Positions 9,379 through 17,014 of a stretch of 24,809 nt of DNA are shown here, in pieces. The notes under the pieces are model-generated. The model saw only the letters and a list, made by a program, of their open reading frames with translations. It searched no databases and was not told where the DNA came from. Source of the DNA: Haliea sp. (GTDB taxonomy: Bacteria; Pseudomonadota; Gammaproteobacteria; Pseudomonadales; Halieaceae). Position numbers and translations under genes: made by a program. How positions within the stretch are numbered: position 1 is the first letter of the stretch; each line of letters begins with the position of its first letter. The stretch covers positions 1-24,809 of the forward strand of contig JADJAL010000053.1 in the NCBI GenBank assembly GCA_016704305.1, written 5' to 3'.

Positions 9379-9384
9379 TATACT
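9379..9384 (+). promoter_or_regulatory. Possible -10 element for galE
   Basis: TATACT, one mismatch from TATAAT, lies 39 bp before the galE start in the 168-bp gap between divergent genes. No good -35 box sits at 16-18 bp spacing: TTGCCT is only 13 bp away, and GACTTT at 18 bp is a poor match. An AGGAAG ribosome-binding site follows about 10 bp before the galE ATG. Confidence 0.35.
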
Positions 9385-9422
9385 CCCGCCCGTCGTCGGA
9401 ATAACAGCAGGAAGAACAACGT

Positions 9423-10439
9423 ATGGCCGCTACGGTATTGGTCACGGGTGGTGCCGGTTACATCGGCAGCCACGCCTGCGTCGCGTTGATGGAAGCGGGG
9501 CACGAGGTTGTGGTGCTCGATAACCTGTGTAATAGCAGCCCCGTGGCATTGCAACGCGTGCGGGAGATCAGCGGTGCCTCGCCAGCTTTCAAGCAGGGTG
9601 ATATCCGCGACAGAGCGTGTCTCGATGAGATTTTTCGGGAGCACAGGATCGACACGGTGTTGCATTTCGCCGGCCTCAAGGCGGTGGGCGAGTCGGTCGA
9701 GAAGCCGCTTGCGTACTACGACAATAATGTCACTGGCTCGCTGGTGCTGCTGGCTGCGATGCAGCATGCAGGCGTCAATAATCTGGTGTTTTCCTCTTCC
9801 GCCACGGTCTATGGCGACCCTGCATCCGTGCCGATTCGCGAGGACTTTGCGCTGGGTCCCACCAATCCCTATGGCCGCACCAAGCTCATGGTGGAAGACA
9901 TCCTGGCGGACTGGCAGGCGGCGAACCCCGACTGGAGTATCGGGCGTCTGCGCTACTTCAACCCGGTCGGCGCGCATCCCAGCGGGCTTATCGGCGAAGA
10001 TCCCCAGGGCATACCTAATAACCTGATGCCGTATGTGGCACAGGTGGCGGTGGGCCAGCGCGAGAAATTGTTCGTGTTTGGCAATGATTACGCCACGCAG
10101 GACGGCACCGGTGTGCGCGACTATATCCACGTGATGGACCTGGTGGAGGGGCATGTCGTGGCGCTGGACTATATTCAACGCGAACGCGGCCTGCATACCG
10201 TGAACCTGGGGACTGGCAATGGCGTGTCGGTGCTTCAGATCGTGGGCGCTTTCGAGCGCGCCAGCGGGCGTCCAGTGCCCTACGAGATTGTCGCGCGGCG
10301 ACCGGGTGACATCGCCGCCTGCTGGGCGGACCCCGGACTGGCGCAAGCGGTGCTGCAGTGGAAGGCCTCGCGCAGCCTGACGCAGATGTGCGAGGACGCC
10401 TGGCGTTGGCAGTCTGGCAATCCGCTGGGATACCGCTGA
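9423..10439 (+). CDS. galE: UDP-glucose 4-epimerase
   Basis: It interconverts UDP-glucose and UDP-galactose using tightly bound NAD+. The 338-residue length equals that of well-known bacterial GalE proteins. Motifs are TGGAGYIGSHACV at 8-20, HFAGLKAVGESVEKPL near 81-96, FSSSATVYGDP near 123-133, the catalytic Tyr150/Lys154 in NPYGRTK, RYFNPVGAHPSGLIGEDP, and DYIHVMDLVEGHV. The ATG at 9423 follows an AGGAAG ribosome-binding site. It is transcribed away from the uronic-acid block, so one intergenic region may control both, and it gives the locus a UDP-galactose supply. The DUF218 gene follows on the same strand. Confidence 0.96.
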   Translation: MAATVLVTGGAGYIGSHACVALMEAGHEVVVLDNLCNSSPVALQRVREISGASPAFKQGDIRDRACLDEIFREHRIDTVLHFAGLKAVGESVEKPLAYYDNNVTGSLVLLAAMQHAGVNNLVFSSSATVYGDPASVPIREDFALGPTNPYGRTKLMVEDILADWQAANPDWSIGRLRYFNPVGAHPSGLIGEDPQGIPNNLMPYVAQVAVGQREKLFVFGNDYATQDGTGVRDYIHVMDLVEGHVVALDYIQRERGLHTVNLGTGNGVSVLQIVGAFERASGRPVPYEIVARRPGDIAACWADPGLAQAVLQWKASRSLTQMCEDAWRWQSGNPLGYR

Positions 10440-10510
10440 TTTACACACAGGGCCGCACACCTGCCACTGATTAAGCTGAGTGCCGTGCCCACAGGATCAC
10501 TCACCGGCGC

Positions 10511-10536
10511 ACCGAGAACCGAGAACTGAGAACCGA
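10511..10536 (+). repeat. Heptanucleotide tandem repeat (ACCGAGA, about 3.7 copies)
   Basis: Three full 7-bp units (ACCGAGA, ACCGAGA, ACTGAGA) and a partial unit ACCGA run directly up to the ATG at 10537. The array fills the place where the ribosome-binding site of the DUF218 gene should be. Its GAGA cores are the only purine-rich candidates for that site. Confidence 0.8.
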
Positions 10537-11304
10537 ATGCTCTCTTTTACCTTAACCAAACTGTTGTCCCTGCTGATTTATCCACTCAGCCTGAGCCTGC
10601 TGCTTGGCATCGCGGCGCTGGTCTTTTCCCGCTTGCAGTGGCCCCGGCGCAGTTTCTACGCGATGTTGCTCTCGGTCGGTTGGCTGTACCTGTGTTCCAC
10701 ATCCCTGTTTGCGAACTATCTTACCGGCGCTCTGGAGCGTGACTTCGTGCCCCGCGCGATGTCCGTCATCGACAGCGCTGATGCCATCGTGCTGCTGGGC
10801 GGCGGGATACGCGGCGACACCCACATGGGTACGCTCGCCGACCTGAACCAGCGCGGCGATAGACTGGTGCATGCGGTGGCGCTGTTCAAGGCGGGCAAGG
10901 CGCCGGTGATCGTGTTGACCGGGGGTGGTGTCGATGGCGCGCGCACGGAAGCCGAGCAGATGAAGGACCTGCTGGCGGTAATGGGCGTTCCCGGCGAGCA
11001 CCTGTTGTTGGAGGATGAGAGCCGGGACACGCACGACAACGCGGTCTATACAGCGCAATTGCTCAAGGACAGGGGCATGGACCGCATTTTGCTGGTGACA
11101 TCGGCATACCACATGCGCCGCTCACTGGCGTTATTCGAAGCCCAGGGGCTTGACGTCATACCGGCGCCGACGGATTTCCAGCAACTGGTGACGCCGCAGG
11201 TGCTGCCCCCCTGGTTGCCCGCGGTGAGCAATCTCTCCCAGAGCACGGATGCCCTGCACGAAATCGTGGGTTACTGGGTCTACCGCTGGCAGGGTTGGTT
11301 GTGA
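10537..11304 (+). CDS. DUF218 envelope protein (ElyC/YdcF/SanA-like)
   Basis: The 255-residue product has two N-terminal membrane segments (about residues 8-30 and 40-60) followed by a DUF218 domain (about 82-250). Typical pieces are ADAIVLLGGGIRGD, VIVLTGGGVDGARTEAEQMKDLL, ESRDTHDNAVYTAQLL and ILLVTSAYHMRRSLALFEAQG. The size and topology match E. coli ElyC, which is linked to cell-envelope and lipid-carrier homeostasis; the molecular reaction of this family is not well settled. I chose ATG at 10537, where the hydrophobic segment begins, over a GTG at 10480 whose extra 19 residues would be encoded by the heptad repeat. It lies about 100 bp behind galE on the same strand and may be co-transcribed. 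Confidence 0.88.
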   Translation: MLSFTLTKLLSLLIYPLSLSLLLGIAALVFSRLQWPRRSFYAMLLSVGWLYLCSTSLFANYLTGALERDFVPRAMSVIDSADAIVLLGGGIRGDTHMGTLADLNQRGDRLVHAVALFKAGKAPVIVLTGGGVDGARTEAEQMKDLLAVMGVPGEHLLLEDESRDTHDNAVYTAQLLKDRGMDRILLVTSAYHMRRSLALFEAQGLDVIPAPTDFQQLVTPQVLPPWLPAVSNLSQSTDALHEIVGYWVYRWQGWL

Positions 11305-11311
11305 CTGTGCT

Positions 11312-11328
11312 TCGGTGCGTCGCACCGA
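11312..11328. repeat. Short perfect inverted repeat after the DUF218 gene
   Basis: TCGGTGCG and CGCACCGA flank a single T, 7 bp after the stop codon at 11304. As RNA it can form only about six pairs with a five-base loop, and no T-run follows on the + strand. It may be a protein-binding palindrome or a weak Rho-type stop. Confidence 0.35.
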
Positions 11329-11349
11329 TGCCAGGCCGCGCAGGTCTGT

Positions 11350-11386
11350 AAAAAAAGGCGCCCCGACAGTTCGCGACCAGGGCGCC
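11350..11386 (-). terminator. Intrinsic terminator of the AraC-type gene
   Basis: GGCGCCC (11357-11363) pairs with GGGCGCC (11380-11386) around a 16-base loop. On the - strand the stem is followed directly by seven T residues (seven A on the + strand at 11350-11356). It lies about 85 bp downstream of the AraC-type stop codon. There is no T-run on the other side, so it should act mainly on - strand transcripts. Confidence 0.8.
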
Positions 11387-11470
11387 AGGTAGCCGGCATG
11401 TGCAAAGCTCGGGGAGACGGGTAAGTCCGTGCCACGCTGTCCGGCAAAACTCAGTTCATCGCTGCGGTGT

Positions 11471-11872
11471 TCAGTTCAGGTTCTTCAGCTTGTATTCGCT
11501 GTAGCTGACGCCGGTCCAGCGCCGAAAGGCGCGATAAAAGCTGTTCACCTCCAGATAGCCCAGTTCATCCGCCAGGCACTTGCCCGGCCGCCACATCGTG
11601 TGCAGTACCTGCTCACAGCGATATTGTCGCGCGCGGTCCAGCAGGAACTGGTAGCAGGTGTGGTCCGCGCGCAAGCGGCGGCGCAATGTGGTACTGCTCA
11701 TGCCGAGTGACTCGGCGACGGAATCCGCGCGCAGGCGGGCGAGATCGCCGCCCAGCAGAATTTGCAGTACGCGATCCGTGGTGCGCGAGAGCGCGAGGTA
11801 GCGGGGCTTTTCCGGTGGCGGGATGGCGTCATCCCAGCCGTTGTTTGCTAACAGTGATTGATCCATGGCCAT
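11471..11872 (-). CDS. Single-domain AraC family transcriptional regulator
   Basis: The 133-residue product has about 30 residues of leader and then an AraC-type DNA-binding domain with two helix-turn-helix units: SVAESLGMSSTTLRRRLRA for the first, CLADELGYLEVNSFYRAFRR plus WTGVSYSEYK for the second. The latter is the classic AraC signature region. Most AraC proteins carry a separate sensor domain and are about 300 residues long. This one lacks it, as SoxS and MarA do, so it may be controlled by its level or may be a truncated derivative. The ATG at 11872 is four bases after AAGGA; a second ATG at 11866 is equally possible. The gene stands alone and ends in its own terminator. Targets are unknown. 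Confidence 0.85.
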   Translation of the reverse strand: MAMDQSLLANNGWDDAIPPPEKPRYLALSRTTDRVLQILLGGDLARLRADSVAESLGMSSTTLRRRLRADHTCYQFLLDRARQYRCEQVLHTMWRPGKCLADELGYLEVNSFYRAFRRWTGVSYSEYKLKNLN

Positions 11873-12044
11873 AACATCCTTGTCGTGGTTGATAGACGTA
11901 ATTTTATAGAGGTGTTGTGAGTGTGTGGTCCGGCGCTAAAAGCTCCTTTTCGATAGTCCTTTATCAATACCCTGTGAGGCGATGCTTTGGCCCTCCCAGT
12001 CTTTGTAAACCTAGCACAAGATGGCTGATGTGAAAGTCATCGCG

Positions 12045-14036
12045 TCAACTTGCCCGCATTTGGTGATTCGTGGGCGCCGGGCAATCCATCACGGCCGCCG
12101 TGCTGGTGATGATTTCCCACTCCACCGCGCTCAGGTTGCCATCGCCCGCCGCAGTCAGGTTCATGGCTTTCAGCAGGCGCGGCTTCAGCAGGGGGTAACA
12201 ATCCGCCAGTGTGCGCACCGCGCGCGAAAATGCCGTGACACTGCACTGCTCTTTGGGCAGCAGCGAGAGATCGGGCAAGCCCAGGCTGTCCACCCCGAGG
12301 CGAAACACGTGCACCGAGTCGCCGCTGCTCTCGTGCGCCAGCAGCGACAACACGGTTTGCACCGACTGCGCCACCTGCTGCAGTTTTCGATAGCGCGGCC
12401 GGCTGGGTGTTGTCTTCACGAATTCCGGGTCGAGGTAGTGGCGCAGCAATTGGAACAGGCACCATTCGTGCAGCTTCACCTGTGCGTCCGCCTGGATCAG
12501 TAACGCCAGCGTCTGCTTGAACACCCGGTACTGCGCTTGCGACATCGCCTTGAGCGCGGGCAGGCACAGTTCCAGCAGTGGCAGGCGACGGGGCGCGCCG
12601 AGTGCGATGACGTCGGGATTCAGCGTGTGCACGAGGAGTTCCAGCCCGGAGACACCGGCGCTGGCGATAATCGCCAACTGCTTCTGGCGCACTGGCGGCT
12701 CATCGCCCAGTAACAGCGCGAACACCAGCGCCTGTGCGCCCAGAGGCTCGTGACTGTGTTGCACGAATGCGATGGGAATATCCTGGCGAGCGGCGGTCTC
12801 CCGCTCCAGTTGCTCGGGATCGGGTTCGAAATCTGCATCCACTTGCGTTGCCGGTTGCGCTTGGGTCTCCGGTGGTGGTTCCGGCCGCAGTCCGGTGTCG
12901 TCCAGTAGCGCACCGGCAAGCACCGCTGCCGCCAGCCCGGCGCGGTTATCGTACATATCTGTCGCGCCGGATCGGGATTGCCGCCAGTTGTAACGCGATG
13001 GCCGCCGTTCGATGTACTGGCCATTCCAGTACGGGTCTACCCGCAGGATGCGCTCGCGCAGCGGGGGGTGGGTCGCCCACACCTGCCACAGCCGGTGCGT
13101 GACCTCCCCGAAAAAGATATGCGACATCTCCACCGCCCGCGCCGCGTGCACCAGCGTGCCGGGGATATAGCCGCCGATCACTTTGAGCGCATCGCCGATG
13201 CCGTCGGTGCTGCGCGTGAACTGCACGGCGCTGGCGTCGGCAAGGTATTCCTTTTGCCGTGAAATCGCCGCTTTGATGAAGCCGGCCGCGAGCCCGCCCA
13301 TCAATCCCAGCAGCCACAGCGCGACGCCCAACAGCGACAGCGTGGCATTGCCACCGCGCGCGCTGGCGCCGGAGCCGACGCGATGCCCGCCGCGCAGCAG
13401 AAGTTGGCCGGTATCGCCAATAAACGTGATGCCTTTCAGCAGCGCCGCCAGGCGTATGTTGAGCCGCATGTCGCCGTTCAGGATATGGCTGAATTCATGG
13501 GCGATCACACCCTGCAGTTCATGGCGCTTGAGGTGTTCGATGGCGCCGCGCGTGACGGCCACGACGGCATTGGCGGGCGTGGTGCCGGCGGCAAAGGCAT
13601 TGATGCCGCGCTCGTCATTCAGCACATAGACAGCGGGTGCCGGCATGTTCGCCGCCAGCGCCATCTCCGCCACCACGTTGAGACAGCGGCGTTCGGCCGG
13701 GTCACTCGATTGCGGCAGCAACCGCGTGCCGCCCATGCCCTCGGCCACCGTCTTGCCGCCGGTGGACAGCCGTATCCACATCCACAGCACGACCATGAAG
13801 ATGGTGCTGGTGATGGCGAGGCCGATGGTGCCAAAGCGCGCCCAGCTAAAGTACGAGAGAAAGCCCGACATGCCCTCGCGGCTGCCGCTGTAAATGTTGT
13901 AGTCCGCGCTGAAAAACAGGAAGGCCGCGACGAGGACGTTGGTCAACGCCACGAGCAGCAGGACTGCCAGCAGGAACAATGCCACCAGCAAACGCGTATT
14001 GCGCCGGGCGAGATCCTGCTGCGCAAAAAAATCCAT
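12045..14036 (-). CDS. M48 family zinc metalloprotease with long C-terminal extension (HtpX-like)
   Basis: The 663-residue product starts with two membrane segments (about 16-42 and 68-88), then an M48 peptidase domain. The zinc site HEFSH is at 180-184 in VIAHEFSHILNGDM, with a third ligand probably Glu263 in QKEYLADASAVQF, and two further hydrophobic segments lie between them. WATHPPLRERI is also typical of HtpX-like proteases, which remove damaged membrane proteins. HtpX itself has about 290 residues; here another 320 follow the protease. They contain a Pro/Glu-rich linker near 370-400, a helical region and an ending (LTAAGDGNLSAVEWEIITS) that faintly recalls TerB-like helical domains. It lies 15 bp downstream of lemA, a known pairing. 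Confidence 0.93.
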   Translation of the reverse strand: MDFFAQQDLARRNTRLLVALFLLAVLLLVALTNVLVAAFLFFSADYNIYSGSREGMSGFLSYFSWARFGTIGLAITSTIFMVVLWMWIRLSTGGKTVAEGMGGTRLLPQSSDPAERRCLNVVAEMALAANMPAPAVYVLNDERGINAFAAGTTPANAVVAVTRGAIEHLKRHELQGVIAHEFSHILNGDMRLNIRLAALLKGITFIGDTGQLLLRGGHRVGSGASARGGNATLSLLGVALWLLGLMGGLAAGFIKAAISRQKEYLADASAVQFTRSTDGIGDALKVIGGYIPGTLVHAARAVEMSHIFFGEVTHRLWQVWATHPPLRERILRVDPYWNGQYIERRPSRYNWRQSRSGATDMYDNRAGLAAAVLAGALLDDTGLRPEPPPETQAQPATQVDADFEPDPEQLERETAARQDIPIAFVQHSHEPLGAQALVFALLLGDEPPVRQKQLAIIASAGVSGLELLVHTLNPDVIALGAPRRLPLLELCLPALKAMSQAQYRVFKQTLALLIQADAQVKLHEWCLFQLLRHYLDPEFVKTTPSRPRYRKLQQVAQSVQTVLSLLAHESSGDSVHVFRLGVDSLGLPDLSLLPKEQCSVTAFSRAVRTLADCYPLLKPRLLKAMNLTAAGDGNLSAVEWEIITSTAAVMDCPAPTNHQMRAS

Positions 14037-14051
14037 GTGCTTGCTAGTGCG

Positions 14052-14648
14052 TCAGTAGGAGACCCTGGGCGCTGCCTGGATGAGCGCGGAATCCTCGAAT
14101 TCCAGCAGCGTGGCGTCCGTGGGATGCCCGAATTTGCTGGCGAGCACGACGGGCGGGAAGCTCTGGCGGTAAGTGTTGTACGCCATCACTGCATCGTTGA
14201 AGCCCTGGCGCGCGAACGCGATGCGATTTTCGGTCGAGGAGAGTTCCTCGGAGACCTGCAGCATGTTCTCGTTGGCCTTGAGGTCCGGGTAGGCTTCCAT
14301 CGTGACGTTGAGCTTTCCCAATGTGCCGCGCAATGCACCCTCCGCCGTCACCAGCTTGCCAATCTCGCCGGCGCTCACATGGCCATTGCCCATCGCTTTG
14401 AGCGCCGCCGCCGCGTCGTTGCGCGCGCTGATCACCGCATCCAGTGTTTCGCGTTCGTGCGCCATGTAGGCTTTGGCGGTCTCCACCAGGTTGGGGATCA
14501 GGTCATAGCGCCGTTTGAGTTGCACCTCGATCTGCGAGAACGCATTCAGGTAGCGATTCTTGAGCGTCACCAGCGAGTTGTAGATGGCGATGCCGTAGAT
14601 GACCAGGCCCAACAGCACCAGCCAGAATATGATGGTGGATACATCCAT
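14052..14648 (-). CDS. lemA: LemA family protein
   Basis: The 198-residue product has one N-terminal membrane segment (about 5-25) followed by the helical LemA domain: YNSLVTLKNRYLNAFSQIEV, LKRRYDLIPNLVETAKAYM, ANENMLQVSEELSSTENRIA, FARQGFNDAVMAYNTYRQSFP. These are near-consensus for the family. The function of LemA is poorly understood, but it is repeatedly encoded beside M48 proteases, as here, which suggests a shared role in membrane protein quality control. The ATG at 14648 is first in the two-gene unit. The AT-rich stretch just upstream (14680-14712) is the likely promoter zone, but I cannot pick clear -35/-10 boxes. Upstream of that lies the long inverted-repeat element. Confidence 0.95.
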   Translation of the reverse strand: MDVSTIIFWLVLLGLVIYGIAIYNSLVTLKNRYLNAFSQIEVQLKRRYDLIPNLVETAKAYMAHERETLDAVISARNDAAAALKAMGNGHVSAGEIGKLVTAEGALRGTLGKLNVTMEAYPDLKANENMLQVSEELSSTENRIAFARQGFNDAVMAYNTYRQSFPPVVLASKFGHPTDATLLEFEDSALIQAAPRVSY

Positions 14649-14719
14649 AGAACAGTTTCCCGGATCGGTAGTGGCTAGGTTTGAAACATAGTATCCAAGA
14701 ATATAGTAACTACGTGACT

Positions 14720-14844
14720 AGAGATAATGCGAGTTGTATTCATTGCTGGGGCACGCCAAAAAGCGCACGTCCCTGTGCAGGCTCGGGTGGCGACATCCAT
14801 GTCGCCACACGGCCCCAGCAACGAATACAACTCGCATTATCTCT
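14720..14844. repeat. 125-bp element bounded by 33-bp near-perfect inverted repeats (MITE-like or structured RNA)
   Basis: The left arm (14720-14752) and right arm (14812-14844) are reverse complements with one mismatch. Each arm begins at the outside with AGAGATAATGCGAGTTG and ends inside with GCTGGGG. Between the arms is a second perfect palindrome, GTGGCGACAT-CC-ATGTCGCCAC (14787-14808), and a small GCAC/GTGC stem. The whole can fold into a long hairpin with branched loops. It has no open frame and I see no target-site duplication. It lies between the molybdoenzyme stop and the lemA promoter zone. No T-run follows the long stem on either strand, so it is not a standard terminator. A small non-autonomous mobile element is my first guess. 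Confidence 0.85.
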
Positions 14845-14878
14845 CCCAGATTCCGCGTTACATTGCCTTGGTCGGAAG

Positions 14879-17014
14879 CTAAGCAGCAACCACCTCCACC
14901 GGAACGCCATTCAACACCGCATTGCCCGACAACACATCCAGCGCCAGCTCATCGGTCAGGTCATTGCAACTGACGCCCGCGTGGCGCTGCGCGATCTGCA
15001 GGCGAATACCGGCGCGGTCGTGGCCGAAGCCGTGCGGCAGGCTGACGACGCCGGGCATGATGTCCGTCGCCGACTCGACCACCACTTGCAGCGTGCCGAT
15101 CCGCGATTGCACTCGCACCTCGTGGCCATCCTGTATGCCGCGCGTCTGCATGTCATCCGGGTGCATCATCAGGGTGCAGCGCGGTTTGCCCTTCATCAGG
15201 CGATGGAAGTTGTGCATCCAGGAGTTGTTGGAGCGCACATGGCGGCGACCGATAAGGCGCAATGACAGATCCTGAGCCTGGCCTTGCACGGGCGCGAACT
15301 CCGCGCGTAACCGAGCCAGGTCGGCCAGTGGTTCCGGGGTGTCGCAGCGGATAACGTTGCCCTGGGTGCGCAGGCGCGCCGGCAGTTGGGGCTGCAGTGG
15401 CCCGAGGTCGATACCCGAGGGGTTCTCGCGCAGCGTCTGCAGCGACACGCCCTGCTGTGCGTAGGGGCCGATCTGCAGTCCCATCGCAACGATGTCCGCC
15501 GGCGGCATGCTCGCCTGGGCCGCACCGCCCAGCAGCATGGCGACGCGGTTGCCCAGTTCGGTAAAAATTTCCCAGTCGTGCCGTGCGCCGTTGGGTTTCT
15601 CAAACACGGCCTCGTTAAAACGTGCGGTGTTGCGCACGGCATTCACATGAAACGCGAGATCGTAGTGGTCGTGCTCCAGCGGTGAGGTGGGCGGCAGGAT
15701 GAGCGTGGCGTGGCGCGTGGTTTCGTTCAGGTAAAAGTCCAGCGACACCATGAAGTCGAGTTGCGCGAGCGCCGCGTCCAACTGCCGACCGTTGGGCGTC
15801 GACATCACCGGATTGCCCGCGCCGGTGAACAGCGCGCGAATCTGGTGCTCGCCGGGCGTGGTAATCTCCTCCGCCAGCGCCGCCACCGGCAGTTCCCGAT
15901 CGAATTCCGGCAATCCGCGCACGCGGCTGTGGTGCCGGCCAAAGCCGCCCGGCCCGACGGTGCTCACCTGGTCCACGGCGGGCAGGGTGAACAGCGAGCC
16001 ACCGGGCTTGTCCAGATTGCCGGTGACGATGTTGATCAACTGGATCAGCCACTGGTTCAGCGCGCCGTATGCCTGGGTGGAGACACCCATCCTGCCGTAA
16101 CAGATGCCGGCGTTCGCAGCGGCGAGTTCGCGGGCGATGCGGCGAATCGTGGCGGCTGCAATCCCGGTGTGTGGCGCCGCGAACTCCGCGGTGAATTCCG
16201 CAATCGCGGCGCGCACTACCTCAAGGCCCTGCGTAAAGTCCTGCAGGTGCGCCAGGTCGTCCAGCCTCTCCGCGAACAGCGTATTCAGTACCGCCAGCAG
16301 GAACAGCGCGTCTGTTCCCGGCTTGATAAAGTGGTGTTCGCTGGCCAACTGCGCCGTCTCCGTGTGGCGGGGGTCCAGCAGCACCAGTTTGCCGCCGCGC
16401 GCCTGCAGCGCCTTGATGCGCTTTTTGACATCCGGCACCGTCCAGATGCTGCCGTTGGAGGCGATCGGGTTGGCGCCCAGCATCAGGAAATAGTCGCAGC
16501 GATCAATGTCCGGAATCGGGAACAACAATTTGTGCCCGAACAGCCACAGCGCGGCGAGGTGGTGCGGCAGTTGATCCACCGAGGTGGCCGAGAAGCGGTT
16601 GTTGGTGCGCAGGTGGCGGAACAGGTTGCCCTGGTGGGTCAGCATCCCGTAGTTGTGAACCGAAGGGTTGCCCAGGTAGACGCCGATGGCATGCACGCCG
16701 TGGCGCTGGTAGGTGTCGACCAGCCCCTGCGCCGCGCGGTCCAGCGCGTCTTCCCAGCTGATGGCGACCCATTCGGTCTTGCCGTCAGCGCCGGTTGTGC
16801 GCAGCAGCGGGCTGCGCAGGCGATCCGGGTCCTCGTGGATGTCCTTCAGCGCCATCGCCTTGGGGCAGATGTGGCCGCGGCTCAGTGGATCGTCCTTGTC
16901 GCCCTTGATCGAGAGGATGCGCTCGCCCTCGGTTTCAATGACCACGCCGCAGATGGCCTCGCACAGGTGGCAGGCGCGGTGGTGTGTTTTTATCCCGGTG
17001 TGTTCGGACGTCAT
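14879..17014 (-). CDS. Molybdopterin-dependent oxidoreductase with [4Fe-4S] domain
   Basis: The 711-residue product belongs to the DMSO reductase/formate dehydrogenase superfamily. The N-terminal iron-sulfur domain has Cys15, Cys18, Cys22 and Cys50 (CHLCEAIC, GHICPKA). Cofactor-binding segments follow, such as LGANPIASNGS, KLVLLDPRHTETA, NLDKPGGSLF, ALFTGAGNPVMSTPN and the C-terminal MHPDDMQTRGIQDG domain. No Tat signal is present, so it should be cytoplasmic. I could not assign the molybdenum ligand or the substrate; the sequence fits the loosely named BisC/FdhF-like group. A strong GGAGGA site lies six bases before the ATG at 17014, which overlaps the stop of the PqqD-like gene (ATGA). No electron-transfer subunit or molybdenum cofactor gene is nearby. 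Confidence 0.93.
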   Translation of the reverse strand: MTSEHTGIKTHHRACHLCEAICGVVIETEGERILSIKGDKDDPLSRGHICPKAMALKDIHEDPDRLRSPLLRTTGADGKTEWVAISWEDALDRAAQGLVDTYQRHGVHAIGVYLGNPSVHNYGMLTHQGNLFRHLRTNNRFSATSVDQLPHHLAALWLFGHKLLFPIPDIDRCDYFLMLGANPIASNGSIWTVPDVKKRIKALQARGGKLVLLDPRHTETAQLASEHHFIKPGTDALFLLAVLNTLFAERLDDLAHLQDFTQGLEVVRAAIAEFTAEFAAPHTGIAAATIRRIARELAAANAGICYGRMGVSTQAYGALNQWLIQLINIVTGNLDKPGGSLFTLPAVDQVSTVGPGGFGRHHSRVRGLPEFDRELPVAALAEEITTPGEHQIRALFTGAGNPVMSTPNGRQLDAALAQLDFMVSLDFYLNETTRHATLILPPTSPLEHDHYDLAFHVNAVRNTARFNEAVFEKPNGARHDWEIFTELGNRVAMLLGGAAQASMPPADIVAMGLQIGPYAQQGVSLQTLRENPSGIDLGPLQPQLPARLRTQGNVIRCDTPEPLADLARLRAEFAPVQGQAQDLSLRLIGRRHVRSNNSWMHNFHRLMKGKPRCTLMMHPDDMQTRGIQDGHEVRVQSRIGTLQVVVESATDIMPGVVSLPHGFGHDRAGIRLQIAQRHAGVSCNDLTDELALDVLSGNAVLNGVPVEVVAA

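Noticed and set aside
14720..14844. Tn3-type transposon ends
   Set aside because: Tn3 ends carry GGGG on the outside. Here the G-run faces inward, no transposase or resolvase is present and no 5-bp target duplication is visible.
14720..14844. Intrinsic terminator for the molybdoenzyme transcript
   Set aside because: The stem is far too long and no T-run follows it on either strand.
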